DNA from: Oscillospiraceae bacterium
Lineage (GTDB): Bacteria > Bacillota > Clostridia > Saccharofermentanales > Saccharofermentanaceae
Direction of reading: 5' to 3'
DNA length: 64,000 bases
NCBI GenBank assembly: GCA_902782125.1
Contig: CACZMA010000004.1
Span: 372,001 to 436,000, forward strand
This document shows, in pieces, positions 27,166-37,241 of the stretch (positions within the stretch are counted from its first letter, which is position 1; each line of letters begins with the position of its first letter). The notes beneath the pieces are model-generated. The model ran no database searches and was not told the origin of the DNA. It saw only the letters and a list, made by a program, of their open reading frames with translations. A program made the position numbers and the translations under genes.

Positions 27166-28833
27166 TTATGCGTTCTCGCCTTCGCCGCCTTCACCAACGC
27201 CGGCATTAGGATCAGTCGTAGATTCTGTAGTAGATTCTGTAGTTGACTCAGTCGTTGATTCCGTTGTAGATTCAGTTGTTGTCTCAGAAGTCGGCTGATC
27301 ATCTTCCGGAGGTTCAGTCTCAGCTGTAGTAGTTGTAGCCTCTGTTGCTGCCGTTGTAGCCTGGGTATTCTGAGCAGGGTCTGCAGTTGCAGTTGTAGCT
27401 TCAGTTGCAGCAGTCGTTGTTGTCTCTTCCGGTACAGGTGTAGGATCTTCAAGCATCTCGGAAGAAGTCTCATCGTAGATCGTAGGATCTTCAGTCGAGA
27501 GTGCTGCCGACATGATGTAGCCTTCCTTGGCATCGCCTGTAACTACCTTCTTGAAAGTCTCGTCTGTCTCTTCGGAAAGCGTTACAACATCGCCTCTGTT
27601 GAGATAGCCGATGATCGTTGAATTAGTATCGTTCTGTGAATATACGGGCGTGTTGTCATTGATGACATAGAGGACCGAGCCGATGGTTATCGTCTGAGTT
27701 GTCTCTTCCTGGTCGAGGTCGATGAGGTTCTTCATGTTGAATACGAGGAACATCACGCCGAAACCGAGTACGACACATCCGAGGAAGATGACGAGCGGGA
27801 TAACGATGGACATTATCTTCTCTTTCTTCTCGTTTACTACGGGCACGAAATCATCATCGCCGCCGCGGCCGGGTACGAAGCTGATGGTATTCTCCTCTTC
27901 ACCGCCCTTTGCGGCTGCACCTGCAGCGCCGCCGAAAGATGTATATGCATCCTCGGGTGACTTTGCCTTCTGCTGGGCAACTCTGCCGTCAGAATTGAGG
28001 TTGCTGCCGATAACTGCATCGCCGGGAAGCAGGAATGTCGATTCAACCTTGAGGTCAACGAATGTAAGACCTGACTTGATGCCGTAGTTTACGGCGGAAG
28101 CAATCATCTCTTTTGCCTTGTTCTCAGTGGATACGGGCTTTGCTATGATCTGGTTGCGCATCTGGGGAGGCATCTGTCTGGAGATACCGAGACCCATAAG
28201 GAAGAGCTCATCGCCGTCCTTGAGCTTGAGGTGGATCTTCCTGTCAGCCTGAACCTGACCGTCCTGAGGCATCTTGCCCAGATACTGTGTGAGGTTCATG
28301 TTCTCGGGGTGAGTCTTCTCCTGCTCAGCGGTGATGGAACCGAGCTGTACATATCTGTGAGCAACAGTCTGCTCTTCAGTGAGGAGCATGATGCGCTGGT
28401 CTCTGAAGAGGACAGCCTTAGTAACACCTACGTGGATAACGCGGAGGATGTCACCTTCTATTACAAGCATTGTCATAGAAGTCTTGAACTGCTGACCCTT
28501 ATTGGCAGCGAAGTTGCAGACTCTTACGTTAAGCGTATTGATGACCTGATTGGAGAAACCTTCGAAGTCGAGGACCGGCTGGTTGGATGCAGCCGCAACG
28601 ATCTTCTCAAGCTCGTTGTTGAGCTCAAGGTTAAGGACCGCTGCAAGGTTGTCGGGACCGATCGTCGAGAAGATAGCACAGATCTGGATAGGCGAAGTCG
28701 ATCTTGCCGTTCTCAGGAACTCGTTAGGAAAATCCTCCAGTTTACGAGAGAGCGTCAGGAAGAACACATTCTCCTGAGGCATATTCTGGGCCTGGTTTGT
28801 CTCTGCAATACAAGTTGCTACTGTTTTACTCAT
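27166..28833 (-). CDS. PP2C-like pseudophosphatase with membrane helix, SH3-like domain and Thr/Glu-rich tail
   Basis: 555 residues. Residues 1-275 follow the layout of a PP2C phosphatase (for example SMTMLVIEGDILRVIHVGVT, AVLFRDQRIMLLTEEQTVAH, LTQYLGKMPQDGQ and KDGDELFLMGLGISRQ), but the metal-binding aspartates are missing: GVTKA replaces GDSRA and MGLGI replaces SDGL. A membrane helix is near 340-365, a bacterial SH3-like segment near 385-450, then a Thr/Glu/Ala-rich tail with TTES repeats. This suggests an inactive cytoplasmic sensor linked to an external wall-binding part, though orientation is inferred. It starts four bases after the LCP gene and probably shares its transcript. Confidence 0.7.
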   Translation of the reverse strand: MSKTVATCIAETNQAQNMPQENVFFLTLSRKLEDFPNEFLRTARSTSPIQICAIFSTIGPDNLAAVLNLELNNELEKIVAAASNQPVLDFEGFSNQVINTLNVRVCNFAANKGQQFKTSMTMLVIEGDILRVIHVGVTKAVLFRDQRIMLLTEEQTVAHRYVQLGSITAEQEKTHPENMNLTQYLGKMPQDGQVQADRKIHLKLKDGDELFLMGLGISRQMPPQMRNQIIAKPVSTENKAKEMIASAVNYGIKSGLTFVDLKVESTFLLPGDAVIGSNLNSDGRVAQQKAKSPEDAYTSFGGAAGAAAKGGEEENTISFVPGRGGDDDFVPVVNEKKEKIMSIVIPLVIFLGCVVLGFGVMFLVFNMKNLIDLDQEETTQTITIGSVLYVINDNTPVYSQNDTNSTIIGYLNRGDVVTLSEETDETFKKVVTGDAKEGYIMSAALSTEDPTIYDETSSEMLEDPTPVPEETTTTAATEATTATADPAQNTQATTAATEATTTTAETEPPEDDQPTSETTTESTTESTTESTTESTTESTTDPNAGVGEGGEGENA

Positions 28834-28836
28834 AGG

Positions 28837-29940
28837 TTAAGCATCTCCCCAAATAAAATCATATAATAACTGTTTCTGAGTTTCAAAGTCAATTATCATC
28901 ATCCACGGATTACTTTGAACGGAATACAGTCCGTCAGCAGGAACGCGGTATTCCTGAATATTATCAAGGCCTCCCAGCGCATTTGTTGCAACACGCATAA
29001 GGTCCATTGATACCATGTTGGTCTCGAAGACTCCGGCGGAGTCATTAAGGAGCATGAGCTGGGACACATAATTCATCTTGCTCACCTTCGTCATCATCGC
29101 CATGGCTACCGTCCTCTGGCGGGATGTTCTTACGAAGTCCGAATCAAGATATCTGATCCTGGCCCAGCCCGTAGCCTGCGTACCGTCAAGATTCTGAAGG
29201 CCGCTGGTCGTAAGGAGCGGAGAATCCGTGCCGTTAAGGGCATTGATCTCCTGTATATAAGGATTGGCGTATTTTACTTCCTCGGGTGCGACATCGATCT
29301 CAACACCGCCGACAAGGTCGATGAGTTCAGCCGAACTGCCGAAGTCGAGCATTACGAATCTCTGTATATCAAGACCGAAATTCCTGTTGATGGTATTGAT
29401 CATCAGCCCGACACCGCCGTAAGCATATGCGGCATTGAGCTTATCCAGTTTGGTGGAAGCCGTCTCGTCGGTATCGCCGATATAAACGCCGGTATCTCTC
29501 ATGAGTGATATGAGCTTCACCGTTCCCGCTTTCTTATTAATGGACACGATGATCATGGCATCTGTCCTGCACTTATAGTCATCGGTTCCTCTCGAATCGA
29601 CACCGAAAACAAGTATATTCTCAACATCGGGATCGATCTGCTCGACCTTGATTATCGGATGCTCCGGGTCATAATAGAGCCTTGTGTGGCCGCCTGCCGA
29701 CCAGGGCGACGTGACATCACCGCCGGTCGTGCTCATATCCGCACTTAAGACCATGGTCTCGTACTCTTCCTCGGAAACTATCGGGATGGCAACATATGTG
29801 CCGCCGAAGATCCATACAAAATACAGAGCAGCACCCACGACAAAACCGAGGATGCCGAGTATGCATCTTACAAAATATTTCATGGCTTTAGATTTCTTCT
29901 TTGTCTGAACAAAAGAAGAATCCGAGCTCTTTTTACTCAT
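28837..29940 (-). CDS. LytR-CpsA-Psr (LCP) family cell-wall glycopolymer transferase
   Basis: 367 residues: basic cytoplasmic start, one membrane helix (about residues 22-45), then an extracellular LCP domain with ENILVFGVDSRG, RTDAMIIVSINKKAGTVKLI, SLMRDTGVYI and ARIRYLDSDFVRTSRQR. These Asp and Arg residues bind the polyprenyl pyrophosphate and metal. LCP proteins attach teichoic acids or other polymers to peptidoglycan. The ATG at 29940 follows GGAG. It leads the operon with the pseudophosphatase gene, which fits a wall-assembly function for both. Confidence 0.9.
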   Translation of the reverse strand: MSKKSSDSSFVQTKKKSKAMKYFVRCILGILGFVVGAALYFVWIFGGTYVAIPIVSEEEYETMVLSADMSTTGGDVTSPWSAGGHTRLYYDPEHPIIKVEQIDPDVENILVFGVDSRGTDDYKCRTDAMIIVSINKKAGTVKLISLMRDTGVYIGDTDETASTKLDKLNAAYAYGGVGLMINTINRNFGLDIQRFVMLDFGSSAELIDLVGGVEIDVAPEEVKYANPYIQEINALNGTDSPLLTTSGLQNLDGTQATGWARIRYLDSDFVRTSRQRTVAMAMMTKVSKMNYVSQLMLLNDSAGVFETNMVSMDLMRVATNALGGLDNIQEYRVPADGLYSVQSNPWMMIIDFETQKQLLYDFIWGDA

Positions 29941-29953
29941 AATTTAACTCCAT

Positions 29954-29970
29954 CATTAAGGGCCTTAATG
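29954..29970. repeat. 17-base palindrome in the LCP leader
   Basis: CATTAAGGGCCTTAATG reads the same on both strands around one central base. It lies between the LCP start codon and its -10 box. It may be an operator or a short hairpin in the mRNA leader. Confidence 0.5.
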
Positions 29971-29978
29971 CACCACGT

Positions 29979-30006
29979 ATTATAACATCAAATTGTAATT
30001 TTCCAA
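29979..30006 (-). promoter_or_regulatory. Promoter of the LCP operon
   Basis: Minus strand TTGGAA (30006-30001), 16-base spacer, TATAAT (29984-29979). Confidence 0.65.
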
Positions 30007-30066
30007 CACATAGAGAATTTATAAAGAATGTTATACTCAAATTAAGTTTTATAGCGAGGTATTACT

Positions 30067-31257
30067 ATGAAAACAAAAAAATTACTTTCAGCGATGCTCA
30101 TTCTGACACTTGCATTCCCCTTTGCAGCATGCAAGAAGGAAGAGACTCCTGAGACAACAACTATTACGACCGTCATGGCTTCAGAACCTTCTGAGACGAC
30201 CACGACTGAAGCTACGACAACAACAGAGACAGAACCCCAGCTCTATGATCCCGATCTTCCGTATGGCCTGAACCCCATTACAGGCGTTCAGGATATGGAT
30301 CTTGAGAATGTCGGCAACAAGCCTATCACCATCGTTGTAAACAATGTTTATGCGGCTATGCCCCAGAGAGGCGTATCCGATGCAGACGCCATCTTCGAGT
30401 ATGAGACAGAGGGCGGTATCTCCCGTCTGCTCTGCGTTTTCGCTGATGTTAACACGATTCCCGAGATCGGTTCCCTCAGAAGTGCCCGTGTCGTAACGGC
30501 AAACCTCTCCGCAGGTCTTGGTGCGATCTTTGTTCACTTCGGACGTGAGGCAAGAGTTGTATCCTACTTCTCCAACAACAACATCGTTCACATCGACGGT
30601 AACTATCTGTGCGCAGGCAAGTACAGTTCTTCCGACTATGAAGACGGTTATGTTGATCTCCCCGGCAGCACATTCTTCTGGAGAGACAAGGACTGGGCAA
30701 GCAAGAGAGCCATCGAGCACACGGCAGTATCTGACGGTACCCACATCAAGGAAGCGCTCGAATACAAGGGCATCGATCTCTCCTGCGGCGAAGACGAGGC
30801 ACCCATGATGTTCAATTTCGTTCCCGACAATTCAAAGGATATCGAGAATGCAACAGAGACATGCTCTGCCATCAACGTTTACTTCTCAGCTTCCAATGAC
30901 GACGCATACTTCGAGTACAACGAAGGTGACGGTCTCTACTACAAGAGCCAGTACGGCGATCCTCAGATCGACGAGAACAACGGCAACCAGATCGCAGTAA
31001 CCAACGTATTCGTACTCTATGTAAGAGTTGCTCTTGCAGACGATAACTACCGTACAGACTACTTCTTCGAAGAAGGCGGTTCCGGTTACTACATCTGCGA
31101 TGGCAAGATCATCAACGTAACATGGACAAAGACAGACGTTCATGAGCCCATCAAGATCTACAACGAAGACGGCGAAGAAGTTGAAGTCAATCGCGGCAAG
31201 TCCTATATCTGCCTCGTAAGATCCAGCAACGCTGATAAGACAGACATCTACGAGTAA
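30067..31257 (+). CDS. DUF3048 (YerB-like) lipoprotein
   Basis: 396 residues. A lipoprotein signal (MKTKKLLSAMLILTLAFPFA followed by ACKKEE, Cys at about 22) leads into a Thr/Glu-rich linker and a DUF3048 domain: NPITGVQDMD, NKPITIVVNNVYAAMPQRGV, IFEYETEGGISRLLCVFAD and GSLRSAR.. are its typical segments. YerB-like proteins are of uncertain function, sometimes linked to septal or wall processes. The gene is divergent from the LCP operon and has its own terminator; GCGAGGT is the ribosome site. Confidence 0.85.
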   Translation: MKTKKLLSAMLILTLAFPFAACKKEETPETTTITTVMASEPSETTTTEATTTTETEPQLYDPDLPYGLNPITGVQDMDLENVGNKPITIVVNNVYAAMPQRGVSDADAIFEYETEGGISRLLCVFADVNTIPEIGSLRSARVVTANLSAGLGAIFVHFGREARVVSYFSNNNIVHIDGNYLCAGKYSSSDYEDGYVDLPGSTFFWRDKDWASKRAIEHTAVSDGTHIKEALEYKGIDLSCGEDEAPMMFNFVPDNSKDIENATETCSAINVYFSASNDDAYFEYNEGDGLYYKSQYGDPQIDENNGNQIAVTNVFVLYVRVALADDNYRTDYFFEEGGSGYYICDGKIINVTWTKTDVHEPIKIYNEDGEEVEVNRGKSYICLVRSSNADKTDIYE

Positions 31258-31281
31258 TCGTTCGGACAATTGAATCACTTA

Positions 31282-31310
31282 AGACCCGGGTTCAATTCCC
31301 GGGTCTTTTT
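31282..31310 (+). terminator. Terminator of the DUF3048 gene
   Basis: AAGACCCGGG-loop-CCCGGGTCTTTTT, eight GC-rich pairs followed by five T, 25 bases past the stop. Confidence 0.9.
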
Positions 31311-31333
31311 ATCGCAGCAGTCAGGCAGTAATA

Positions 31334-31358
31334 AACCCCTGAAGACTCTTCAGGGGTT
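31334..31358 (-). terminator. Probable terminator of the GH9 gene
   Basis: AACCCCTGAAG/CTTCAGGGGTT, an 11-base perfect stem with a three-base loop (ACT on the plus strand). On the minus strand it is followed by TATTACTG, so the T tract is weak. Confidence 0.68.
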
Positions 31359-31384
31359 CAATGTAAAGTCAGTTGTGTAAGACT

Positions 31385-33697
31385 TTATGCAAGCTCAGCC
31401 GACATGATGTAGATCAGCGGAGAGTTCCAGTAGACTGTAACTTCGTTGGTCGAATAGCTCTGAGAACTGTCAACGTAGCACATGGAAGGTGCCTCATCAG
31501 CAAGAACCATCTGGGCATAAGGATCAGCAAGTTCTGCGCAGGCACCGCCTACGAGCATACCGGGCATACAGACACCCATGGCCTGTGAAGGTCTGTGGTG
31601 AGTATCAGAAGGGCTGAATGTGCCGTAACCGGTAACGAAGCAATAACCCATCGCATTTGCGCCGAGCAGATAATCAAGCTCATAGCTTGCCGCAGTCTTA
31701 TACTTAGTCGCATCAGCACCTTCGGAGACATTGGCTGCCATATAGAGGATCATGCCGTTGTTGGCGATTCCCATGTTGGAACCCCAGTAATAGTTGGTTC
31801 CGAGGCTCTGCTTGTAAGCATCCTGAGAAGCCAATGAGATTAGCTTGTCAGCTTCTGCAAGAAGTCTCGCCTTAGCGGTCTCTGCAAGGTCAGTCTTGGA
31901 CTTGGCAAGATCATACTCGGCATACATACCTACATCGAGCCATCCGAGTCCGTCTACGAATTCACCGTTCCAGGCATTCTGGATAAAGTCGGCATAAACC
32001 GAAGCGTCAGAAGCTTCTGCGCCCGTAACGCCTGCCTGGCAAGCGAGATAGAGCTCTGCCGCTGCCCAGGTCTTCTCATCAAGAGCATTGGGATCCGGAT
32101 ACTCACCTGTATCCATTCCCTCAGGGTTGATGAATCCTGTCGTATCTTCGATGTCTGCGATATAAGCCCAGGCCTTTACCGCTGCTTCATAACAGGAAGC
32201 CGAGAAGTCTGCATCGATATCCTTGTAGACAACTGAAGCCTTAGCCATGACTGCAGCAAAATCAGCAGTTGCAGTGGTTGAGATTGGAGCGATGACAAGT
32301 TCCTCGGTATCTTCTTCAGGCATCACCATGCCGCAGAAGACCATACCGGTTACCTTGTGATATACGCCGCCGGATTCCTCATCCTGCATCTTGAGCATCC
32401 ACTCGAGCTCATACCTCGCCTCATCGAGAAGATCAGGAACTCCGTTGCCGCTCTCGGGAAGTCCCAAGTCATCAGCCTTTACCCCGTAATCTTCGTACGT
32501 CACGAGAAGGTCAGCGACTGCTTTCGCGCCGGATACGACATACTTTCCGTAGTCGCCTGCATCGTGCCAGCCGCCGGAGACATCCTTGGTCTGGTTCGTG
32601 CCGTAGATTACTGCTTCTTCAGTGTGGCATGCACCGTGAGCAAAGTCACCTGCGATCGCAGGATCGAGTTCAGTGCCGCAGCGCTGTCTGTAGAGCATGA
32701 GAACGACATCACTGTAGATGTCATCATATACATCAGTACCGATCTTGAATGTATACGAAGAACCGGCATTCGTGTAGATATAGTAAGTACCGGGATCCGT
32801 AACCTCGGAGAAGTCTCCTTTTGCAACGTTCATCTGGCTTGCAGGATCGTAGTTGGCACCGCCGACAGCACCGCCAAGCTTACCCTGGTACACAACAAGA
32901 CCTGTATCGTTATTAACAACATAGAAATCCTCGAGGTCCGCATCTGTCTTCACGAATACAGTCTTCGTATCCTCCGGGAGGTATCCGATCTGATTGACGT
33001 TTACGTTCAGATAAGTGGGAAGCATAGCCACGGTCTGGGCATTCTCGGCATCCTTGATGACAAGCTTGATGTTGTCGATATAGACTTTGTGGCTGCCCGG
33101 ATCTTCTGTCATGTCATCCATCTTACCCATATTGAATACGAGTCTGGGTGCGGGATCCGAAGTCTCTTCCATAGTAAAGTCGACCGAGAAATTAGTTACT
33201 TCGGGACCTATCTGGATGTACTCACCCTGATATGCATGATAGTCGCCGCCGTTGAGCTGCAGACGGTATTCGATCTGTCTGTCGATATCGGAATAGATAT
33301 CGAAGCTGTATGTGTACTCGCACCCCTCAGCGAGCTCGAATCCGTCCCAGTATGCCTGGTTCGCATAATCCTTCTTGCCGCAGCTCGCAATCGAGCAGAC
33401 GAGCATTCCGTCCTCGGCCTCAAGTGTCAGATCACCGCCGTCAGTGAATACCGTAAATCCGTCGACATCGTTATCATCGAAATTGATATCAACGACAGCC
33501 TGGTCTTCAGCAAGACCTGCGTCCTCTCCGCTGGATACCTGCGGAGCATTGTCTTCAAGCGTTGCAGCAGGTTTCTCGGCCTGCTTGCCTACCATCGGAC
33601 CTCTGAATCCCTCAGGCTTCATCAGAGCACAACTGCTCATGACAAAAGAAGCCGCAAGGACCAGCGAGATCGCTGTAATCGCATTTGCCTTCTTCAT
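31385..33697 (-). CDS. Lipid-anchored family 9 glycoside hydrolase (endoglucanase/cellulase)
   Basis: 770 residues. The start at ATG 33697, after TAGGAG, gives a lipoprotein signal with lipobox MSSC; the frame is open further upstream but without support. Then a CBM4/9-like carbohydrate-binding domain (about 70-210), a CelD-type Ig-like N-terminal domain (about 230-310) and the GH9 (alpha/alpha)6 catalytic domain. GGWHDAGDYGKYVVSGA (near 378) carries the nucleophile-activating aspartates. Near the end are SDTHHRPSQAMGV and NEVTVYWNSPLIY, the latter with the catalytic Glu. It should cut beta-1,4-glucans at the cell surface. No dockerin is seen, so it is not cellulosomal. Confidence 0.92.
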   Translation of the reverse strand: MKKANAITAISLVLAASFVMSSCALMKPEGFRGPMVGKQAEKPAATLEDNAPQVSSGEDAGLAEDQAVVDINFDDNDVDGFTVFTDGGDLTLEAEDGMLVCSIASCGKKDYANQAYWDGFELAEGCEYTYSFDIYSDIDRQIEYRLQLNGGDYHAYQGEYIQIGPEVTNFSVDFTMEETSDPAPRLVFNMGKMDDMTEDPGSHKVYIDNIKLVIKDAENAQTVAMLPTYLNVNVNQIGYLPEDTKTVFVKTDADLEDFYVVNNDTGLVVYQGKLGGAVGGANYDPASQMNVAKGDFSEVTDPGTYYIYTNAGSSYTFKIGTDVYDDIYSDVVLMLYRQRCGTELDPAIAGDFAHGACHTEEAVIYGTNQTKDVSGGWHDAGDYGKYVVSGAKAVADLLVTYEDYGVKADDLGLPESGNGVPDLLDEARYELEWMLKMQDEESGGVYHKVTGMVFCGMVMPEEDTEELVIAPISTTATADFAAVMAKASVVYKDIDADFSASCYEAAVKAWAYIADIEDTTGFINPEGMDTGEYPDPNALDEKTWAAAELYLACQAGVTGAEASDASVYADFIQNAWNGEFVDGLGWLDVGMYAEYDLAKSKTDLAETAKARLLAEADKLISLASQDAYKQSLGTNYYWGSNMGIANNGMILYMAANVSEGADATKYKTAASYELDYLLGANAMGYCFVTGYGTFSPSDTHHRPSQAMGVCMPGMLVGGACAELADPYAQMVLADEAPSMCYVDSSQSYSTNEVTVYWNSPLIYIMSAELA

Positions 33698-33787
33698 ATA
33701 AACACTCCTAAAGTTTAATAATACAAATATATAGTCTCGCAGTGCATTATTCAATCTGAAAGGAGCATCGCAGGCAAAAACTTACAT

Positions 33788-33822
33788 AAAAAGACCGTCC
33801 GCAGGATAATCCCGCGGACGGC
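33788..33822 (-). terminator. Terminator of gdhA
   Basis: CCGTCCGCGGGATTATCCTG followed by CGGACGG forms a strong hairpin, followed by TCTTTTTATG on the minus strand. Confidence 0.85.
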
Positions 33823-33848
33823 ATGGAATTCAGTCTGTTCTGATCCTA

Positions 33849-35237
<1,389 letters not shown>

Positions 35238-35323
35238 TCAATTTTGCAAGTTGCGAAAGCAAAAAATTCATTTTTGAGCCAAATTAACTCTATCGGTTAG
35301 TCTTGGCAAAACTCAACGGACAT

Positions 35324-35352
35324 ATATTAGTACAACTTATTTAGTTGTGCAA
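35324..35352 (-). promoter_or_regulatory. Promoter of gdhA with overlapping inverted repeat
   Basis: Minus strand TTGCAC (35352-35347), 17-base spacer, TAATAT (35329-35324). The spacer contains CAACT-AAATA-AGTTG, extended imperfectly on both sides, a possible repressor site. The leader is about 105 bases. Confidence 0.68.
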
Positions 35353-35405
35353 CAGAAAATTTGATAATGAAAGTTCGAGTTGTTAATCCTTCATTTTGAG
35401 CAGGA

Positions 35406-35885
35406 TCACAAAGTAGTATCGGATACCGTGGATGTAGGCGAAGTAAGCTGACCTGCAATCCCGGTCTCAGTAGCGGGCTTATTGGAACTGAACGGGTCGT
35501 TCTTAAGGAAGTCAGACATCGAATCTACTCCGAACATCTGGCTTAACTCACCGTAGTTGATCATCTCAGTAAACCTGTTGACCGATATGAAAAGCAGCAA
35601 AAGGAATATAAGTGCGAGAAGGCCTCTGCGCAGGATTATCATATGTCTCTCCGCATTGAACTTGGCATCGACCTGAGCCTTTGTCGTATATCCGACAAGG
35701 ACATAGACCTTATTGATGTCTTTACGAGGGGGACGGTTCCTGATTTCATTGACCTTACGCCTTACGAATCTGACGAACCTGGAAGGCAGTCCCTTGAAGT
35801 ATCTGACGGTAGCCTTAGCAGAAGACTTCGTAAAAGCCTTTACCGTATCCATGAAGTCTGATGCCGCACTGCCGTTGTTACTCAT
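35406..35885 (-). CDS. Hypothetical single-helix membrane protein
   Basis: 159 residues. The basic N-terminal half (RYFKGLPSRFVRFVRRKVNE) precedes one strong membrane helix at about 85-105 (LLALIFLLLLFISV) and a Ser/Thr-rich C-terminal tail. No signal peptide cleavage site or domain is recognised. It follows the HTH gene (35937-36443) on the same strand after 51 bases and may be co-transcribed, which would put it under the LexA box. The ribosome site GAGGAGG is strong, so it is probably a real gene. Confidence 0.65.
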   Translation of the reverse strand: MSNNGSAASDFMDTVKAFTKSSAKATVRYFKGLPSRFVRFVRRKVNEIRNRPPRKDINKVYVLVGYTTKAQVDAKFNAERHMIILRRGLLALIFLLLLFISVNRFTEMINYGELSQMFGVDSMSDFLKNDPFSSNKPATETGIAGQLTSPTSTVSDTTL

Positions 35886-35936
35886 GCAACCTCCTCAAAG
35901 TTCACGGTAATTATATCATTATTCTTCCTGATATAA

Positions 35937-36443
35937 CTATTTGTTTGCTTCCTGTTCCCTGCACCTGACTATCAGCATCTGTATGGCTTTCTGTTTGATC
36001 CTGTAGTAAGTGGATCGGCTCATGAAAAGCTGTACACGGACTTCTTCAGGATCAAGGCACTTAAAATATGTAAGATACAGTACTGCTGACATGTTAAGCG
36101 GCAGTGATACCATGCAGGTAAAAAGACGCATGGCCTCCTTCCTCTTCTGAACGATCTCGGCATAATGCTTCTCGATCTTCTTGACGAAGATATCGTAGCC
36201 TTCAGAGAAATGGATCATATAGTCGGACATATCCGAAGTTCCGGCCGGGATGTAGGCTGTATCGGTAACCTTCGCTCCCGAATAGTATTTGGCATATATC
36301 TCCATAAGGTTTACTTTCTTGTCTTCATATAATCTGCAGAGCTTTACGAAGAAATCAGTCTCGTCATCACCTGATCCGTTGAGATCCTTGTTAAGGTTCT
36401 TAAGTCTCTGAACCATTGTTTTATATTCTTCCTTATTAATCAT
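35937..36443 (-). CDS. Small protein with sigma-region-4-like HTH, divergent from lexA
   Basis: 168 residues. The C-terminal 50 residues (LDPEEVRVQLFMSRSTYYRI and following) look like a helix-turn-helix of the sigma-70 region 4 or phage ArpU type. The N-terminal part is charged and helical and not recognised. The ATG at 36443 follows AAAGGAGG. A perfect LexA-type palindrome lies 20 bases upstream, so SOS control is likely. The role could be a transcription regulator or a remnant phage-type factor; I cannot name it. Confidence 0.65.
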   Translation of the reverse strand: MINKEEYKTMVQRLKNLNKDLNGSGDDETDFFVKLCRLYEDKKVNLMEIYAKYYSGAKVTDTAYIPAGTSDMSDYMIHFSEGYDIFVKKIEKHYAEIVQKRKEAMRLFTCMVSLPLNMSAVLYLTYFKCLDPEEVRVQLFMSRSTYYRIKQKAIQMLIVRCREQEANK

Positions 36444-36463
36444 GTTTTCCTCCTTTCACGTAT

Positions 36464-36477
36464 CAAACATATGTTTG
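36464..36477. promoter_or_regulatory. LexA box 1
   Basis: CAAACATATGTTTG is a perfect 14-base palindrome close to the Gram-positive SOS consensus CGAACRNRYGTTYG. It overlaps the -35 box of lexA and lies upstream of the divergent HTH gene, so one site could control both. Confidence 0.82.
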
Positions 36478-36502
36478 ACACTAACCCATAGTGTGATATC
36501 AT
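36475..36502 (+). promoter_or_regulatory. Promoter of lexA
   Basis: TTGACA (36475-36480), 16-base spacer, TATCAT (36497-36502). LexA box 1 overlaps the -35 and LexA box 2 covers the start region. Confidence 0.7.
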
Positions 36503-36507
36503 AAAAT

Positions 36508-36521
36508 CGAAAGTTTGTTCG
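36508..36521. promoter_or_regulatory. LexA box 2
   Basis: CGAAAGTTTGTTCG fits the SOS consensus except at one conserved base (A for C at position 5). It lies just before the lexA ribosome site, a usual place for autoregulation. Confidence 0.6.
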
Positions 36522-36532
36522 GGAGGTATCTT

Positions 36533-37198
36533 ATGACTGCAAGAGGCTCGGAATCCAGAAGCGCCAAGTCGATCGACCGCGTATATGAATATATATGTAA
36601 CTATATCCGTAAGAACAACATCTCTCCTTCAGTAAGAGATATATGTGCGGGTGTCGGCCTTAAGTCCACTTCTTCTGTTCACGCTTATCTTAAGCAGCTC
36701 GATCAGTTGGGCAAGATCGAATATCGTCCCGGAATCAGACGCGCGATCATTATCAAGGATCAGGGTTTCCAGTCTGAACCTGCTGTTACCACACAACTTA
36801 ACGATGATGGCGAAGTCAGACAGCTCTACTGCATCGGTAAGATTACAGCCGGAGTTCCGATACTTGCTCACGAAGACTATTCAGAGAGCTTCTTCGTTAA
36901 CAGATCTATCATCGGAGATTCCGAATGTTTCATGCTCAAGGTCAAGGGCAGCAGTATGATCAACGCTCACATACTTGACGGGGATTATCTCATCGTCAGG
37001 AAGCAGAACACTTGTGACGAAGGCGATATCATTGCAGCCCTCATAGGAGACGAGGCAACTGTCAAGCGTTTCGGCCGTAAGAACGGCGTACCTTACCTTT
37101 TCCCGGAGAACGAGAGCTTCTCTCCCATAGAATTCAATACGGAAGACTGCCGCATTCTGGGTAAAGTTGTCGGACTTCATCGATATTCAATATCGTGA
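36533..37198 (+). CDS. lexA: SOS repressor LexA
   Basis: 221-residue LexA. The N-terminal winged helix has NISPSVRDICAGVGLKSTSS. The C-terminal self-cleaving domain has the cleavage site in KITAGVPI (Ala-Gly), the nucleophile Ser in KVKGSSMINAHILDGD and the Lys in DEATVKRFG. ATG 36533 is preferred to an earlier in-frame codon because GGGAGGT lies directly upstream and LexA box 2 covers the earlier one. It is convergent with the mismatch-repair operon and has two LexA boxes in its promoter. Confidence 0.96.
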   Translation: MTARGSESRSAKSIDRVYEYICNYIRKNNISPSVRDICAGVGLKSTSSVHAYLKQLDQLGKIEYRPGIRRAIIIKDQGFQSEPAVTTQLNDDGEVRQLYCIGKITAGVPILAHEDYSESFFVNRSIIGDSECFMLKVKGSSMINAHILDGDYLIVRKQNTCDEGDIIAALIGDEATVKRFGRKNGVPYLFPENESFSPIEFNTEDCRILGKVVGLHRYSIS

Positions 37199-37241
37199 TC
37201 ACCTCCCTCGAATTGCGCAACTAACATATTTTATATCAACC

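Noticed and set aside
32357..33718. Open frame of 453 codons on the plus strand inside the GH9 gene
   Set aside because: Antisense shadow; the GH9 lipoprotein has signal, domains and catalytic motifs.
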